Assembly (NCBI RefSeq): GCF_900129585.1
Contig: NZ_FQWF01000009.1
Span: 124,001 to 188,000 of the forward strand
Source of the DNA: Flavobacterium micromati
GTDB taxonomy: Bacteria > Bacteroidota > Bacteroidia > Flavobacteriales > Flavobacteriaceae
Reading direction: 5' to 3'
Length of the DNA: 64,000 nt
The position numbers and the translations under genes are program-made. Of this stretch, positions 9,613-19,971 are shown piece by piece. The notes beneath the pieces are model-generated. The model worked only from the letters and a program-made list of their open reading frames with translations, searched no databases and was not told the DNA's origin. Within the stretch, counting starts at the first letter, position 1, and the number at the start of each line of letters is the position of its first letter.

Positions 9613-10431
9613 ATGATTATTGTTAAATCACGTGAAGAAATAGAGTTAATGCGCGAAAGTGCACTGATCGTTTCAAAAACTTTAGGCATGATTGCCTCAG
9701 AAATAAAAGAGGGAGTTACCACATTATATTTAGATAAATTAGCAGAAGAATTTATTCATGATCACGGAGCAGTTCCAAGTTTCCTAGGATTATATGGCTT
9801 TCCAAATTCACTTTGTATGAGTCCAAACGCTCAAGTGGTGCATGGAATTCCAAATGATAAACCACTAGAAAGCGGCGATGTGATATCAGTAGATTGTGGC
9901 GCTTACAAAAATGGTTATCATGGAGATCACGCTTATTCCTTTGAAATTGGCGACGTAGCACCTGAAATAAAACGCTTGTTGCAGGTTACTAAAGAAAGCT
10001 TATACGTGGGAATCCGAGAGTTCAAAATTGGAAACCGCGTAGAAGATGTAGGCAATGCAATTCAAAAATATACAGAATCCCGCGGTTATGGTGTTGTTCG
10101 CGAATTAGTAGGTCACGGAGTAGGACAAAAAATGCACGAAGATCCTGAAATGCCCAATTACGGTAAAAAAGGAAGAGGAAAACTTTTTATAGAAGGGATG
10201 GTTGTAGCTATTGAGCCTATGATAAACCTAGGAACCCGAAATATAAAACAGCATAAAGACGGCTGGACAATTACAACTGCTGACGGCAAACCATCTGCTC
10301 ATTTTGAACATGATGTTGCCATAATTGATGGTAAACCTGAAATCCTATCTACTTTTGCGTATGTTTATCAAGCTTTAGGGATTGTGAGTAATGAGGAAGA
10401 TGAGTTTAGAAAAGTGCCTTTTGTAATTTAG
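9613..10431 (+). CDS. map: Methionine aminopeptidase, type I
   Basis: Removes the N-terminal Met from new proteins in the cytosol. The 272-residue pita-bread fold has all five metal ligands: Asp94 (VDCG), Asp105 (GDHAYS), His168 (GHGVG), Glu201 (IEPM) and Glu232 (FEHD), plus His77 in VVHGIPN. The length and the lack of a zinc-finger extension fit type Ia. The ATG sits directly behind a TACTTTTG promoter element. The 3' flank is a pseudogene region, so it is probably monocistronic. Confidence 0.97.
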   Translation: MIIVKSREEIELMRESALIVSKTLGMIASEIKEGVTTLYLDKLAEEFIHDHGAVPSFLGLYGFPNSLCMSPNAQVVHGIPNDKPLESGDVISVDCGAYKNGYHGDHAYSFEIGDVAPEIKRLLQVTKESLYVGIREFKIGNRVEDVGNAIQKYTESRGYGVVRELVGHGVGQKMHEDPEMPNYGKKGRGKLFIEGMVVAIEPMINLGTRNIKQHKDGWTITTADGKPSAHFEHDVAIIDGKPEILSTFAYVYQALGIVSNEEDEFRKVPFVI

Positions 10432-10605
10432 ATAAGAGATCAGAATAACATAGATTTCACAAATTGTCATAGATTTATTATAACTGACGATGTCTAAAAA
10501 ATAAACCCTTAAACATTATTACACTAAGTAAAGAGCGACATGCGATTTAAATAATTAAAGATTACTCAAAGTAGCAAATATTTCCCAACTTTTCACAGAT
10601 TTATT

Positions 10606-10978
10606 ATGGAGGAATTTTATTTAACAGATGAAACTTTCAAAATTTTAGGATTATGTGAGGAGGTAAATAAAATTTTCGCCAAGGGATAAAGTGAAAATGT
10701 TAATGGCGATGCACTTGAATACGAATCCAAACTGAATTCAATTCCTTTTGAGAGCGAAAAAATTTATTAAGTGAATACAAAGACATTATTGTACCAAGAA
10801 AATACCTTGCTGATTTTGTTGTTTAAAATGAAATAAAATTTAAAATAAAAGTAATTTGACCATTAACGAATAGTGACATCGAATAAATACTAAATCATCT
10901 TGCAGTATCAAAAAATAAAATTTTTTGTTAGTCAATTTCGTCTTAAATAGTCTAAAATACAAAAGAGTCATTATATAA
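10606..10978 (+). pseudogene. Decayed GxxExxY-family protein gene
   Basis: No intact frame exists, but pieces in two frames line up in order with the GxxExxY family (named after TIGR04256). Frame one gives ILGLCEEVNK, then after an in-frame stop GDALEYESKLNSIPFE. A shifted frame gives EYKDIIVPRKYLADFVV, then LTNSDIE, then ILNHLAVSKNK and finally KYKRV. At least five stops and one frameshift (near 10770) interrupt it. Intact members are small proteins of about 125 residues with uncertain function. The rest of the map-to-methyltransferase gap (10432-10605 and 10979-11044) holds no gene I can see. Confidence 0.75.
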
Positions 10979-11044
10979 TTCAATCCGTTAAATTAGTATT
11001 TAACCTTTTAGCCTAGAAAATCTGTGTTTAAAAATATTTAATTT

Positions 11045-11809
11045 ATGAAATCTGTGTTTAAACTTATCCTTAATACTATCCCTCGCCCACTACTTATTCG
11101 TTTAAGTTATGTCGCGCGTCCCATAATTGCATTGTCATTGAAAGGCAATAAATTTACTGATCCTATTGATGGAAAAAGTTTTAAATCGATGATGCCTTAC
11201 GGTTATGAAACGCAACGTAACAATGTGCTTTCGCCAAGTACACTCTCGTTAGAAAGACATCGATTGTTGTGGCTATACTTAAACGAGCAAACTGATTTTT
11301 TTACCGCGCATAAAAAGGTGTTGCATTTTGCACCAGAACAAGCATTTTACAAACTGTTTCGCAATCAAAAAAACCTAGATTACACAACTACTGATTTATT
11401 TTCACCGCTGGCAGATGTAAAAGCTGATATTTGTAATTTACCTTTTGATGATAATCAATATGATGTAATTCTTTGCAACCACGTTTTAGAACATATTCCT
11501 GATGATACTAAGGCAATGCAGGAACTATATCGCGTTTTAAAACCGGGCGGAATGGCAATTTTGCAAATTCCCCAGGATTTAAAAAGAGCTACAACTTTTG
11601 CAGATGATTCTATTACGGATCAGAAAGAACGCGCTAAAATTTTTGGACAATACGATCACGTACGTATTTATGGTCGTGATTATTTTGATAAGTTGCGAAG
11701 TATCGGTTTCACTGTAATAGAAGAAGACTATACCAATAAAATTGCACCTGAATTAGTAGAAAAATATTGTTTAGCCAAAGGAGAAATTATACCTGTTTGT
11801 TTTAAGTAA
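11045..11809 (+). CDS. Class I SAM-dependent methyltransferase
   Basis: 254 residues, cytosolic. Only the second half of the Rossmann fold is classical: motif I is weak (VLHFAPEQAFY), then YTTTDLF, ADICNLPFDDNQYDVILCNHVLEHI, and LYRVLKPGGMAILQIP, which is the methyltransferase-11 pattern. The C-terminal DHVRIYGRDYFDKLRSIGF is common in methyltransferases of polysaccharide or quinone pathways, but the substrate cannot be read. A copy of the sequence AAATCTGTGTTTAAA occurs 31 bases upstream of the same sequence at the start of this gene. Confidence 0.85.
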   Translation: MKSVFKLILNTIPRPLLIRLSYVARPIIALSLKGNKFTDPIDGKSFKSMMPYGYETQRNNVLSPSTLSLERHRLLWLYLNEQTDFFTAHKKVLHFAPEQAFYKLFRNQKNLDYTTTDLFSPLADVKADICNLPFDDNQYDVILCNHVLEHIPDDTKAMQELYRVLKPGGMAILQIPQDLKRATTFADDSITDQKERAKIFGQYDHVRIYGRDYFDKLRSIGFTVIEEDYTNKIAPELVEKYCLAKGEIIPVCFK

Positions 11810-11860
11810 ATATTTCATTATCAATTAGAAAAAGACACACAACTAAATATCTATTTTTAT

Positions 11861-14767
11861 TTGAAAACAGAAAATTTTTTTCAATTTTGCTTTGATATCA
11901 GTTTTGAAAAAAAACTGAATTGCTATATTCCAGCAGTTTATGTTATCAAAAAATCAGACAAAATAACCTATTTAGACAAAAAGGCAAGTCCTGAGGTCTT
12001 AAAAAGTTTTGGGATTATTTTTGAAAGCTTAGATGCAAATACCAAAAAAATACTAACTCTCTGTGAAGTTCTCAGACCTGAAAAGGTTTTTGAAAAATTT
12101 AGTAAAAAAAGTAAGTCAGCCAAAACTATTGATGATTTACTAAAAGATCCTAAGCTAGAATTTGGCATCCGCCAATTTAGCACAAACTACTTAAACCAGT
12201 TTTACACATTAATCAAACAAGAGCAATTCCCTCTATCAATAAATTTAGGAAAAGAAAAAGATTTCCGACTAAGTTGCGTCTCCACCGATAATTCTTGTTT
12301 AGAAACAGAACTCCATTTTGATAAACATGAAAACGGAATTACATACACTTTAGCTTTACGAGAAAACGATGTTGCTTTTTATCCAAGTAATTCTAATATC
12401 GAATTACTTTTGAACGAGCCAAGTTGGCTGATTATTGACCGAAAGCTTTTCCATTTACAACATTTCAATTCTAAAAAAATTACTCCTTTTTTGACGAAAA
12501 AGTCTATTGAAATTCCGTCCAAATTAGTACCTGATTTTTTCGAAAAATTCATCAAGGATATTGCTAAAAAATCTAATATGACGGCGACAGGATTTGAAAT
12601 TGAAGTTCGTGATTCAATTTTAGGTTGTTCGATCCAACCAATACACGATTTCTTTAAAAATAGTTATTTTTTAAACCTAAAATTCGATTATAACGGCTAC
12701 TCATTTGATTTCGTTCCAAACAAAAATAGGAGCTCGAATATTGATTTAAGCGATTTAGATAATATTAAATTGATTCAATACAATCGCTCTGAAACGGAAT
12801 CATTATTTACCGAAAAACTACTCAAACTGGGTTTGATAAAAACTGAAAATGGTTTCTTTGGGCTTCCGCCAAATGATGAAAAACAAGATCCTTACGCATG
12901 TATTCAGTGGATAATAAAAAATAAAGAAGTATTGGAATCTGAGGGGTTCTCATTTGAAGATTTGAAAATTGATAGCAAGAACATCGATACTCAAAAAGCA
13001 ACTGTTGAATTTTCCAAAGAAATAAAAAGCGACTGGTTTGATATCAAAATGATGGTGATTTGCCAATTATTCTCTTTTAATTTTAGTGAACTAATTCCAT
13101 ATATAAGAACACGAAACCGTCTTTTTATTTTACCAAATGGCAACTACTTTTTGATCCCATTTGAATGGATGACTTTGTACGCACCAATGGCGAAACTAGC
13201 GCAGATTAAAGACGGAAAAATTATGTTACTCAAAAGCAATTTTGCCGTCTTAACAGAAATTTCCGAGCTTAAAGATGCTAATTATTTACAAGGAAATATT
13301 GAATATAAACAGTCGCCATTTGTTAAAGCAACATTGAGACCGTATCAAATTGAAGGAGTCAAGTGGCTTCTGGGACATTACAACAACGGTTTAGGTGCTT
13401 GTTTGGCCGATGATATGGGATTGGGAAAAACATTGCAAACCTTGACGACACTTGTTGCTGTGCAAGAACATTTGGAATTTAAGAGAATCGAAGATGTACA
13501 ATTCGATTTATTTGGCAACGAAATTGCTGTCGCAAAAGAATATCTTAAAGCCTTGATTGTTATGCCTTCGTCATTGGTTTTTAATTGGTACAAAGAAGCG
13601 CGGAAATTCACGCCTCACTTTCGACGAATTCAATACATTGGCAACGACCGAAAACTACTGGCCAGAAAATTAGAAAAATACGATTTGGTTTTTACCACTT
13701 ACGCGGTGGTTTCCAGAGACATTTCTATTTTAGAAAAATACAATTTCAGATATTTGATTTTGGACGAAAGTCAATACATAAAAAACAAAAACTCTAAAAT
13801 TTTTAAGGCTATTAATCAAATAAAAGCCAGTCATAAAATAGCATTGAGCGGAACTCCAATAGAAAATTCTCTGGATGATTTATGGTCGCAAATGCAATTT
13901 ATTAACCCTAATGTCTTGGGGAGTTATGCTTTTTTTGCTGAAAATTATAAAATTCCAATAGAAAAAAAACAAGATAAAAGCAGTTTATTAGAACTAAAAA
14001 AACTTGTTAATTCATTTATTTTACGTCGTACGAAAGAGCAGGTTTTAAAAGATTTACCGGAACTCTCTGAGCAAATATTCTATTGCGAAATGGAGCCCGA
14101 ACAAGAAAAATTATATGAAGAAGAAAAATCAAAAGCTAGAAATTCTTTATTAAAAACGGATGGTTCAAGAGTAGATAAAATCAACATTATCAATACGCTA
14201 ATGCGTTTAAGACAATTGAGTAATCACCCTAAAATGATTGACTCAAAATCAGAAATAGATTCAGGAAAATATATTGCTGTGACCCGTTATTTAGAAACAT
14301 TAGTTCAATCCCACCAAAAAACTATTGTTTTCAGCTCGTTTGTTTCTAATTTGGAATTTTATAAAAAATGGTGTCTTGAGAATAAGATCGGTTTTTGTGA
14401 ACTAACTGGCACTACTCCGTTAAAAGATCGAGAATACCAAGTTCAAAAATTTCAAGAACAAGTAAATCCATTATTATTTTTTATATCATTAAAAGCAGGC
14501 GGTGTGGGGCTAAACATCACTAGAGCTTCCTATGTTTTGTTTCTAGACCCATGGTGGAATCCTTTTGCAGAAAAGCAAGGGATTGGTCGTGCGCATCGCA
14601 TTGGACAGCTCAACAAAGTAAATGTGATTCGATTTATTAGTAAAAATACTGTCGAGGAAAAGATAATCCACCTCCAAGAAACTAAGAAATTATTATCAAA
14701 TTCACTTTTAGAGGAAGATTATATTAGTGCCGACATTGAGGATAATTTGGATTTTATATTATCATAA
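11861..14767 (+). CDS. SNF2-family DEAD/DEAH helicase
   Basis: 968 residues beginning with TTG; no in-frame ATG lies upstream and the first internal Met is far inside. An N-terminal region of about 470 residues has no motif I can name. The SNF2 motor follows: ATP-binding DDMGLGKT (517-524), DESQ box (635-638), LSGTPIEN, and then the helicase C-terminal half with VFSSFVSNLEF, SLKAGGVGLNITRA, and motif VI GRAHRIGQ (from 909). It probably remodels DNA-protein or RNA polymerase complexes, like other bacterial SNF2 proteins. It lies 51 bases after the methyltransferase gene. Confidence 0.93.
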   Translation: MKTENFFQFCFDISFEKKLNCYIPAVYVIKKSDKITYLDKKASPEVLKSFGIIFESLDANTKKILTLCEVLRPEKVFEKFSKKSKSAKTIDDLLKDPKLEFGIRQFSTNYLNQFYTLIKQEQFPLSINLGKEKDFRLSCVSTDNSCLETELHFDKHENGITYTLALRENDVAFYPSNSNIELLLNEPSWLIIDRKLFHLQHFNSKKITPFLTKKSIEIPSKLVPDFFEKFIKDIAKKSNMTATGFEIEVRDSILGCSIQPIHDFFKNSYFLNLKFDYNGYSFDFVPNKNRSSNIDLSDLDNIKLIQYNRSETESLFTEKLLKLGLIKTENGFFGLPPNDEKQDPYACIQWIIKNKEVLESEGFSFEDLKIDSKNIDTQKATVEFSKEIKSDWFDIKMMVICQLFSFNFSELIPYIRTRNRLFILPNGNYFLIPFEWMTLYAPMAKLAQIKDGKIMLLKSNFAVLTEISELKDANYLQGNIEYKQSPFVKATLRPYQIEGVKWLLGHYNNGLGACLADDMGLGKTLQTLTTLVAVQEHLEFKRIEDVQFDLFGNEIAVAKEYLKALIVMPSSLVFNWYKEARKFTPHFRRIQYIGNDRKLLARKLEKYDLVFTTYAVVSRDISILEKYNFRYLILDESQYIKNKNSKIFKAINQIKASHKIALSGTPIENSLDDLWSQMQFINPNVLGSYAFFAENYKIPIEKKQDKSSLLELKKLVNSFILRRTKEQVLKDLPELSEQIFYCEMEPEQEKLYEEEKSKARNSLLKTDGSRVDKINIINTLMRLRQLSNHPKMIDSKSEIDSGKYIAVTRYLETLVQSHQKTIVFSSFVSNLEFYKKWCLENKIGFCELTGTTPLKDREYQVQKFQEQVNPLLFFISLKAGGVGLNITRASYVLFLDPWWNPFAEKQGIGRAHRIGQLNKVNVIRFISKNTVEEKIIHLQETKKLLSNSLLEEDYISADIEDNLDFILS

Positions 14768-14980
14768 AAAAGATACGTTGCAATCATGATTTATTTCTAT
14801 ATTTATGAGCTCAAACTTTTATTCATAGCACTTTGTACAGCTAATAACAGGCAAGAAAAGATTAAAGTAAAAACGTATATTTATTTCAATTTCTTCTACG
14901 GTTTAAAACAAGAAAATTATTTTGTTGTCCATAATTATCTGTGCAAAAGATCAAACCATTTTTTTGCTTACCAAAATATT

Positions 14981-17791
14981 TTACTTTTTTTCTGGCATTA
15001 AAATCCCAATGACTTTATCTTTCGACAAATATTTTTTTGCAATACGCTGGATATCCTTCGCAGTTATTTCATTTACTAAAGACTCAAAATTTAAAATGTC
15101 TTCTGGATTTTTCCCGTAGAGATACGATCTAGTAAAATTTGACATCCAGAAGCTATTTCCCTTACTATATGTTCTAAAATCAGACAATTCACCTTCTTTG
15201 AATTTCATCAAATCCTTTTCATCAGGTCCATTATCAATCAAGTTTTGAAGTTCTTTTAAAGCGGAAGCAATTAACTTTTCAGCGTTCTCAGGTGCACACG
15301 GAAAACCAATTGAAAAACTAAACGATTCATTCGGAACTTTATTCAAATTACCGCTAGCTTCGATTCCATAAATTTGACTTTCCTTTTCACGTAAGTTCTC
15401 CAGAAGCTTTATCGTTAGTATTTCGCCCACGGCTTGAATCGAAATTGCATCTTTTTCTAAATAACTAGCATCGCCGTAAAACATGATTGTAACAGTACTT
15501 TTTGGATCTATTCCTTTATAAACCACTTTTTTTAAATCCCCTTTTATCATTCGATATCCTAAATCAACCACTTTTTCTCTTTTATCAGATGAAGGTAAAG
15601 AAGCTAAATATTTTACAGCATATTCCTCTATTATTTTATCATCGATATTTCCAACAAAATAAAACTCGAAATCAGCTGCATTCGCAAAACGCTCTTTGTA
15701 TTTGTAATATGCTAAATTATAATCGGTTTCTGCCCACGATTTAGCAGAAGGAATTACACCATTAAATCTTGGATTTTCTAAATTTAGGTAGCTGTAAAAC
15801 TCTTGTAAGAAATAATAAGTAGGCTGCGAAGCTAAATTATCAAAATAAGCCGCTTGCTTTTGTTTAAATCCTTCAAAAGCGCTTTCATCTTTATTGAGAT
15901 CTGTAAAATAAGCATGAGTCATTTGGAATAAATATTCAAAATCTTTTGGCGTGGAACTTCCCCTTAATCCCTCAGTATTTATGCCAATAAACGGCTTTAC
16001 GTTTACCATTTTTTCTGTCATAAATTTATTAATTTCATTTACTTTTAATCCTGAAAATCCCGCTTCAGTTAATGCGCCGTTTGCGTACTGAACTTTTTTC
16101 ATCTCATCATCAGAATACCTATTGCTTCCGCCAAAACTGATCGCTTCAAATAGAATTTCGTCATTTTTAAAATCAGTTTTTTTGTAAGTTACTCGAACAC
16201 CATTTGACATAATTAAGGTTTTGGTTCCTAATTTTTGATTGTTCTCCCTTGTCACAATAGAGCCCGGCTTAACTTCATTTCTAAGCAAACTAGCAACAGC
16301 TATTTCATCTTGATATGGTGCAAGTGCACTAAAGTCACTTTTGAAAACGTCCAGAACTTGACGCTCGGTTACTTTATCTAAACCTTCCTTATCAGGACCT
16401 GTCAATATTACAACGCGATTATCTTGCTTTATATATTCTTTCATTAGACTATTAACATCAACCAAATTAATTAAAGGCATTAGAAGTTGAATCGTTTCGT
16501 ACGTCCATTCAATTCCTGGTATTGGCTCGTTTTCTAGAAAATTAGCTTGATATTCATTAACAAAATTTTCAGAATCCATTTTGTCTTTATCCGTGTACGC
16601 TGTTTCGATAGAAGCTAAAAATTGTTTTTTAGCTCGATCTAATTCTGTTTGTGTAAACCCAAATTGTTTTACTCTTTCATTCTCAGTAATTAATATCTTC
16701 AGAGCGCTCAACTGCTTATCTTCTCTGGTCATCGCAACTGATTGAAATCCCTTTTTATTTCGTGCAAAAGTGCCACCGTAAAATGATGATCCATAGGTAA
16801 AAGGCGGCTCGGCAGAATTTGTTAATTCAGTCAGTCTTGCATTTAAAATGGTCGAAAATAATCCCTCGACAATGTAATTTTTAAAATCAGCATAGCTTAG
16901 AAGCGTTTTTTTATTCTCATAGTCTTTATAAAGCAAGAAAACCTGTGAACTTGATGCTTCTTTATCATTTTCAATTGCTACCAAAGTGCTTTTATGATTG
17001 GGAACTTCAAATACCTTTCTCGGCTTTTCATTTACAGGATTTTTGTATGAAGAAAAATGAGCAATTATTTTTTGCTCTATTTCAGCCACATTAATATCAC
17101 CCACAACAATGACACTCATCAAATTAGGTCGGTACCAATCTTTGTAAAAACTGATAAGTGATTTATGTTTAAAGGTTTCTAATACCTCTTTTTGTCCTAC
17201 TGGCAAGCGATCCGCATATTGGGAATTATGCATCATTTTAGAAATGTAACGGGACTCCATTCTTTTTTCAGCCCCTAAACCTAGTCGATATTCTTCAAGA
17301 ATTACGCCTCTTTCGTTATCGATTTCTTTAGGATTAAAAGATACATTAAAAGCCCAATCTTCAATAATTTGGAAACCCTTTTCTAACTTTAGAGGATCAT
17401 TAGACGGGATTGGCAAAAAATAAACGGTTTCATCAAAACTAGTGTAAGCGTTCAAGTGTTGTCCAAACTTTACACCTATACTTTGTAGATAATCTACCAA
17501 TTCATTTTTAGGAAAACGCTTTGTACCATTAAAGCACATGTGTTCTATGAAATGAGCTAAACCTTGCTGATCATCCGTTTCAAGTATAGATCCTGCGTTT
17601 ACCACTAATCGTAAATCAACTTTATTTTCAGGCTTGCCGTTCTTTTTGATGTAATATGTTAAGCCATTTTCAAGCCTGCCTTTTATCACCGTTGGATCAA
17701 GCGGAATAGGTTTTGAATAATCCATTTGCTGTGCTATTAGAACAAATGGCAAAAGAAGAATCGCAAGCAGGTTTTTTTTTAGGTTTTTCAT
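14981..17791 (-). CDS. M16-family zinc metallopeptidase, secreted
   Basis: 936 residues. A signal peptide (KKNLLAILLLPFVLIAQ) precedes the inverted zinc motif HFIEH: His80, Glu83 and His84. The third ligand is expected in ERGVILEEYRLG. The length fits the pitrilysin-like fused form with two M16 halves; the second half, starting around residue 520, lacks the zinc motif, as is normal. It probably degrades peptides in the periplasm. It converges on the SNF2 gene and diverges from the T9SS plug gene across 170 bases. The 213-base gap at 14768-14980 holds no gene. Confidence 0.93.
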   Translation of the reverse strand: MKNLKKNLLAILLLPFVLIAQQMDYSKPIPLDPTVIKGRLENGLTYYIKKNGKPENKVDLRLVVNAGSILETDDQQGLAHFIEHMCFNGTKRFPKNELVDYLQSIGVKFGQHLNAYTSFDETVYFLPIPSNDPLKLEKGFQIIEDWAFNVSFNPKEIDNERGVILEEYRLGLGAEKRMESRYISKMMHNSQYADRLPVGQKEVLETFKHKSLISFYKDWYRPNLMSVIVVGDINVAEIEQKIIAHFSSYKNPVNEKPRKVFEVPNHKSTLVAIENDKEASSSQVFLLYKDYENKKTLLSYADFKNYIVEGLFSTILNARLTELTNSAEPPFTYGSSFYGGTFARNKKGFQSVAMTREDKQLSALKILITENERVKQFGFTQTELDRAKKQFLASIETAYTDKDKMDSENFVNEYQANFLENEPIPGIEWTYETIQLLMPLINLVDVNSLMKEYIKQDNRVVILTGPDKEGLDKVTERQVLDVFKSDFSALAPYQDEIAVASLLRNEVKPGSIVTRENNQKLGTKTLIMSNGVRVTYKKTDFKNDEILFEAISFGGSNRYSDDEMKKVQYANGALTEAGFSGLKVNEINKFMTEKMVNVKPFIGINTEGLRGSSTPKDFEYLFQMTHAYFTDLNKDESAFEGFKQKQAAYFDNLASQPTYYFLQEFYSYLNLENPRFNGVIPSAKSWAETDYNLAYYKYKERFANAADFEFYFVGNIDDKIIEEYAVKYLASLPSSDKREKVVDLGYRMIKGDLKKVVYKGIDPKSTVTIMFYGDASYLEKDAISIQAVGEILTIKLLENLREKESQIYGIEASGNLNKVPNESFSFSIGFPCAPENAEKLIASALKELQNLIDNGPDEKDLMKFKEGELSDFRTYSKGNSFWMSNFTRSYLYGKNPEDILNFESLVNEITAKDIQRIAKKYLSKDKVIGILMPEKK

Positions 17792-17961
17792 AAACTGAAC
17801 AATATCGAGAAAAATAGGTTTGAAATTTCTTAATTGATAACAATAATACGTTATAATTCAGCAGCAATAAATACTTGATACTAGTTTTTTAGATTCAATT
17901 TTATAATTTCAAAAAAAAAGGCTCTTAATCGTTATATTTACATAATCTTATATGATATAAA

Positions 17962-19221
17962 ATGAGCAAATTACTTTTTAAAATAAATCTACTCTTTATA
18001 ATGTGCAGCAGCGTAGCTTTTGCGCAGGTAGAAATAGAAATACCTCCGCCTTACAACATCAAAACAATTTCATTCGTTCAAAATGATCAAAATGTTGTGC
18101 CTATATTTATGCTAGGGGAGGGTTTTCAACTTCAGTTTGATGATCTTTTTGGTAATGAAGCTAATTATTATTACGAAATTATCCATTGTGATTATAACTG
18201 GAATCCATCGCCTATACCAAAAATTGAATACCTTGAAGGTTTTGATAATCAAAGAATTATAGACTATGTGAATTCCTTTAATGCATTACAAATTTATTCC
18301 CATTACAAATTAGCGATACCCAATCAGTTCACTATTTCGTTGAAGCTCAGCGGCAATTATAAGATTAAAATCTTAGATGAAAATAGAGAAGTTGTCTTTA
18401 CAAGAAAATTTATTATGTATGAAAATATAGTAAAAGTTCCAATTCAGGTCAAGCGATCTCGAACATTAAGTAATATCGATATGAAACATAATGTAGATTT
18501 TACCATTATATCTAACAGCATTATTTTTCAAAATCCGTTAAAAAATGTGAGAGTACTTTTACTTCAAAACGACCAATTTAACAGTGCCATCAAAAATATA
18601 CAGCCTCAATACACAATTGGAAATGAACTAATTTATAGGTACGATGGGCAAACCCAATTCTGGGCTGGTAATGAGTTTTTATATTTTGAAAATAAAGATA
18701 TTAGAGCAGCTGCGAATAATGTTTCGAGATTAGATTCAAACACTCCCGTTTATGGAAGTCATTTATTTACAAACGAAGCGCGAAGAAATTTCCCCTATTC
18801 CTTTACACAAGATCTAAATGGAAATTTCTCAGTACAAAATATAAATGCCGCTAACAGCGAGATCGAAGCTGATTATGCTTGGGTTTATTTCACGCTTTCT
18901 GCGCCGTCATTTAGGCTCAATAAAGATATTTATGTAACCGGAATGTTCAATAATTTTAGTCTTACGCCAAATTATAAAATGGATTATGACCCAAAGACAG
19001 CACTTTATGAAAAAGCTATCCTTATCAAACAAGGATTTACAAGCTATCAATATACAATTGCTGATGAAAAAGGAGTTATTGATTATGAAAATGCAATTGA
19101 TGGTAATTTTTTTCAAACAGAAAATTATTATACTGTAATAGTGTACTATCGAGAGGGAGTTGATCGTTACGACCGAGTTGTTGGAAGAGGAAAAGCAAAT
19201 TCAGTAAATACTATTAATTAA
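17962..19221 (+). CDS. Type IX secretion system Plug protein (DUF5103)
   Basis: 419 residues with a signal peptide ending VAFAQ (about 22). The DUF5103 features are clear: PPYNIKTISFVQND, GNEANYYYEIIHCDYNWNPS, LEGFDNQRIIDYVNSFNALQIYSHY, and the later VYFTLSAP and YVTGMFNNFSLTPNYKMDYD blocks. DUF5103 is the T9SS Plug, which closes the periplasmic end of the SprA translocon when PorV is not bound; that role is family knowledge. No other T9SS core gene lies in the window. apaG follows after 82 bases. Confidence 0.88.
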   Translation: MSKLLFKINLLFIMCSSVAFAQVEIEIPPPYNIKTISFVQNDQNVVPIFMLGEGFQLQFDDLFGNEANYYYEIIHCDYNWNPSPIPKIEYLEGFDNQRIIDYVNSFNALQIYSHYKLAIPNQFTISLKLSGNYKIKILDENREVVFTRKFIMYENIVKVPIQVKRSRTLSNIDMKHNVDFTIISNSIIFQNPLKNVRVLLLQNDQFNSAIKNIQPQYTIGNELIYRYDGQTQFWAGNEFLYFENKDIRAAANNVSRLDSNTPVYGSHLFTNEARRNFPYSFTQDLNGNFSVQNINAANSEIEADYAWVYFTLSAPSFRLNKDIYVTGMFNNFSLTPNYKMDYDPKTALYEKAILIKQGFTSYQYTIADEKGVIDYENAIDGNFFQTENYYTVIVYYREGVDRYDRVVGRGKANSVNTIN

Positions 19222-19264
19222 TAAATTCTTTTGCAAAACTTGGTTAAACAAAATCAATTTTTTG

Positions 19265-19272
19265 TAATTTTG
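19265..19272 (+). promoter_or_regulatory. Promoter of apaG
   Basis: TAATTTTG matches TAnnTTTG and has a TTG at 19240-19242, spaced 22 bases, within the usual 17-23. The apaG ATG is 31 bases downstream. Confidence 0.6.
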
Positions 19273-19303
19273 ACATTAGCAATGAATAATTCAATCATTT
19301 ATC

Positions 19304-19690
19304 ATGGTTTCTCAAATAACAAGAGGCATAAAAATATCAGTTCTTACTAGTTTTGAAGGCACTTACTTCAAAAACTACAAAATTCACTTTGCCTTTAGTT
19401 ATGAAATTACAATTGAAAATCATAGTAAAGACTCTGTTCAACTCATATCACGCCACTGGGAAATTTTTGACTCACTCAAAGAGATCGAAATTGTTGACGG
19501 AGAAGGTGTAATTGGAAAAAAACCGGTTTTAAAACCAGGTGAATTGCATACTTACAGTTCCGGTTGCCTTTTATCATCTCCGTACGGCGCAATGAAAGGT
19601 CATTTCAATATGATCAATTTTACCTCAACAAGAAATTTCAAAGTAATTGTTCCGTCATTTAGATTATGCGCACCATTTGCTTTAAATTAG
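19304..19690 (+). CDS. apaG: ApaG domain protein
   Basis: 128 residues, the usual length of ApaG, a single fibronectin-III-like beta sandwich. Recognisable blocks are FAFSYEITIENHS, VQLISRHWEIFDS, EVVGVEG-like VDGEGVIGKKPVLKPGE and YSSGCLLSSPYGAMKGHF. Its role is poorly known; in enterobacteria apaG mutants are affected in Co/Mg resistance. It has its own promoter, and a weak hairpin lies between it and pruA. Confidence 0.93.
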   Translation: MVSQITRGIKISVLTSFEGTYFKNYKIHFAFSYEITIENHSKDSVQLISRHWEIFDSLKEIEIVDGEGVIGKKPVLKPGELHTYSSGCLLSSPYGAMKGHFNMINFTSTRNFKVIVPSFRLCAPFALN

Positions 19691-19755
19691 ATTTTTTAAG
19701 AGCTATTCCTGCTATCCATTTCAAGTTTTTGCACTCTCCTTTATTTTTTTCTAAG

Positions 19756-19790
19756 TAAAATAAGGAGCTTCTAAGGTCGCTCTTATTTTA
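19756..19790 (+). terminator. Possible terminator after apaG
   Basis: TAAAATAAGGAGC pairs with GCTCTTATTTTA except for one bulged G. There is no T run after it, so it is a weak candidate. Confidence 0.4.
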
Positions 19791-19910
19791 CAAGAAAATA
19801 TAAGGAGATCACAAAAAGCTTTTCATTTCTATCAGGGCTACAACAGGAGTATCTGTAAGATTGAGGAGTAGTTAAGATCAAGAAATGTATTTTCTTTAAA
19901 TAAACCTTCG

Positions 19911-19918
19911 TACTTTTG
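19911..19918 (+). promoter_or_regulatory. TACTTTTG -7 element for pruA
   Basis: Exact TAnnTTTG match 53 bases before the pruA ATG, leaving an untranslated leader of roughly 45 bases. Confidence 0.55.
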
Positions 19919-19971
19919 TTTTTTATTTAAAAACACACAACTCATTTTTTCTAATTTATAATTAAACAAAT

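Noticed and set aside
14786-15119. Short plus-strand frames between the SNF2 and M16 genes
   Set aside because: Low complexity and partly antisense to the M16 gene; no start signals.
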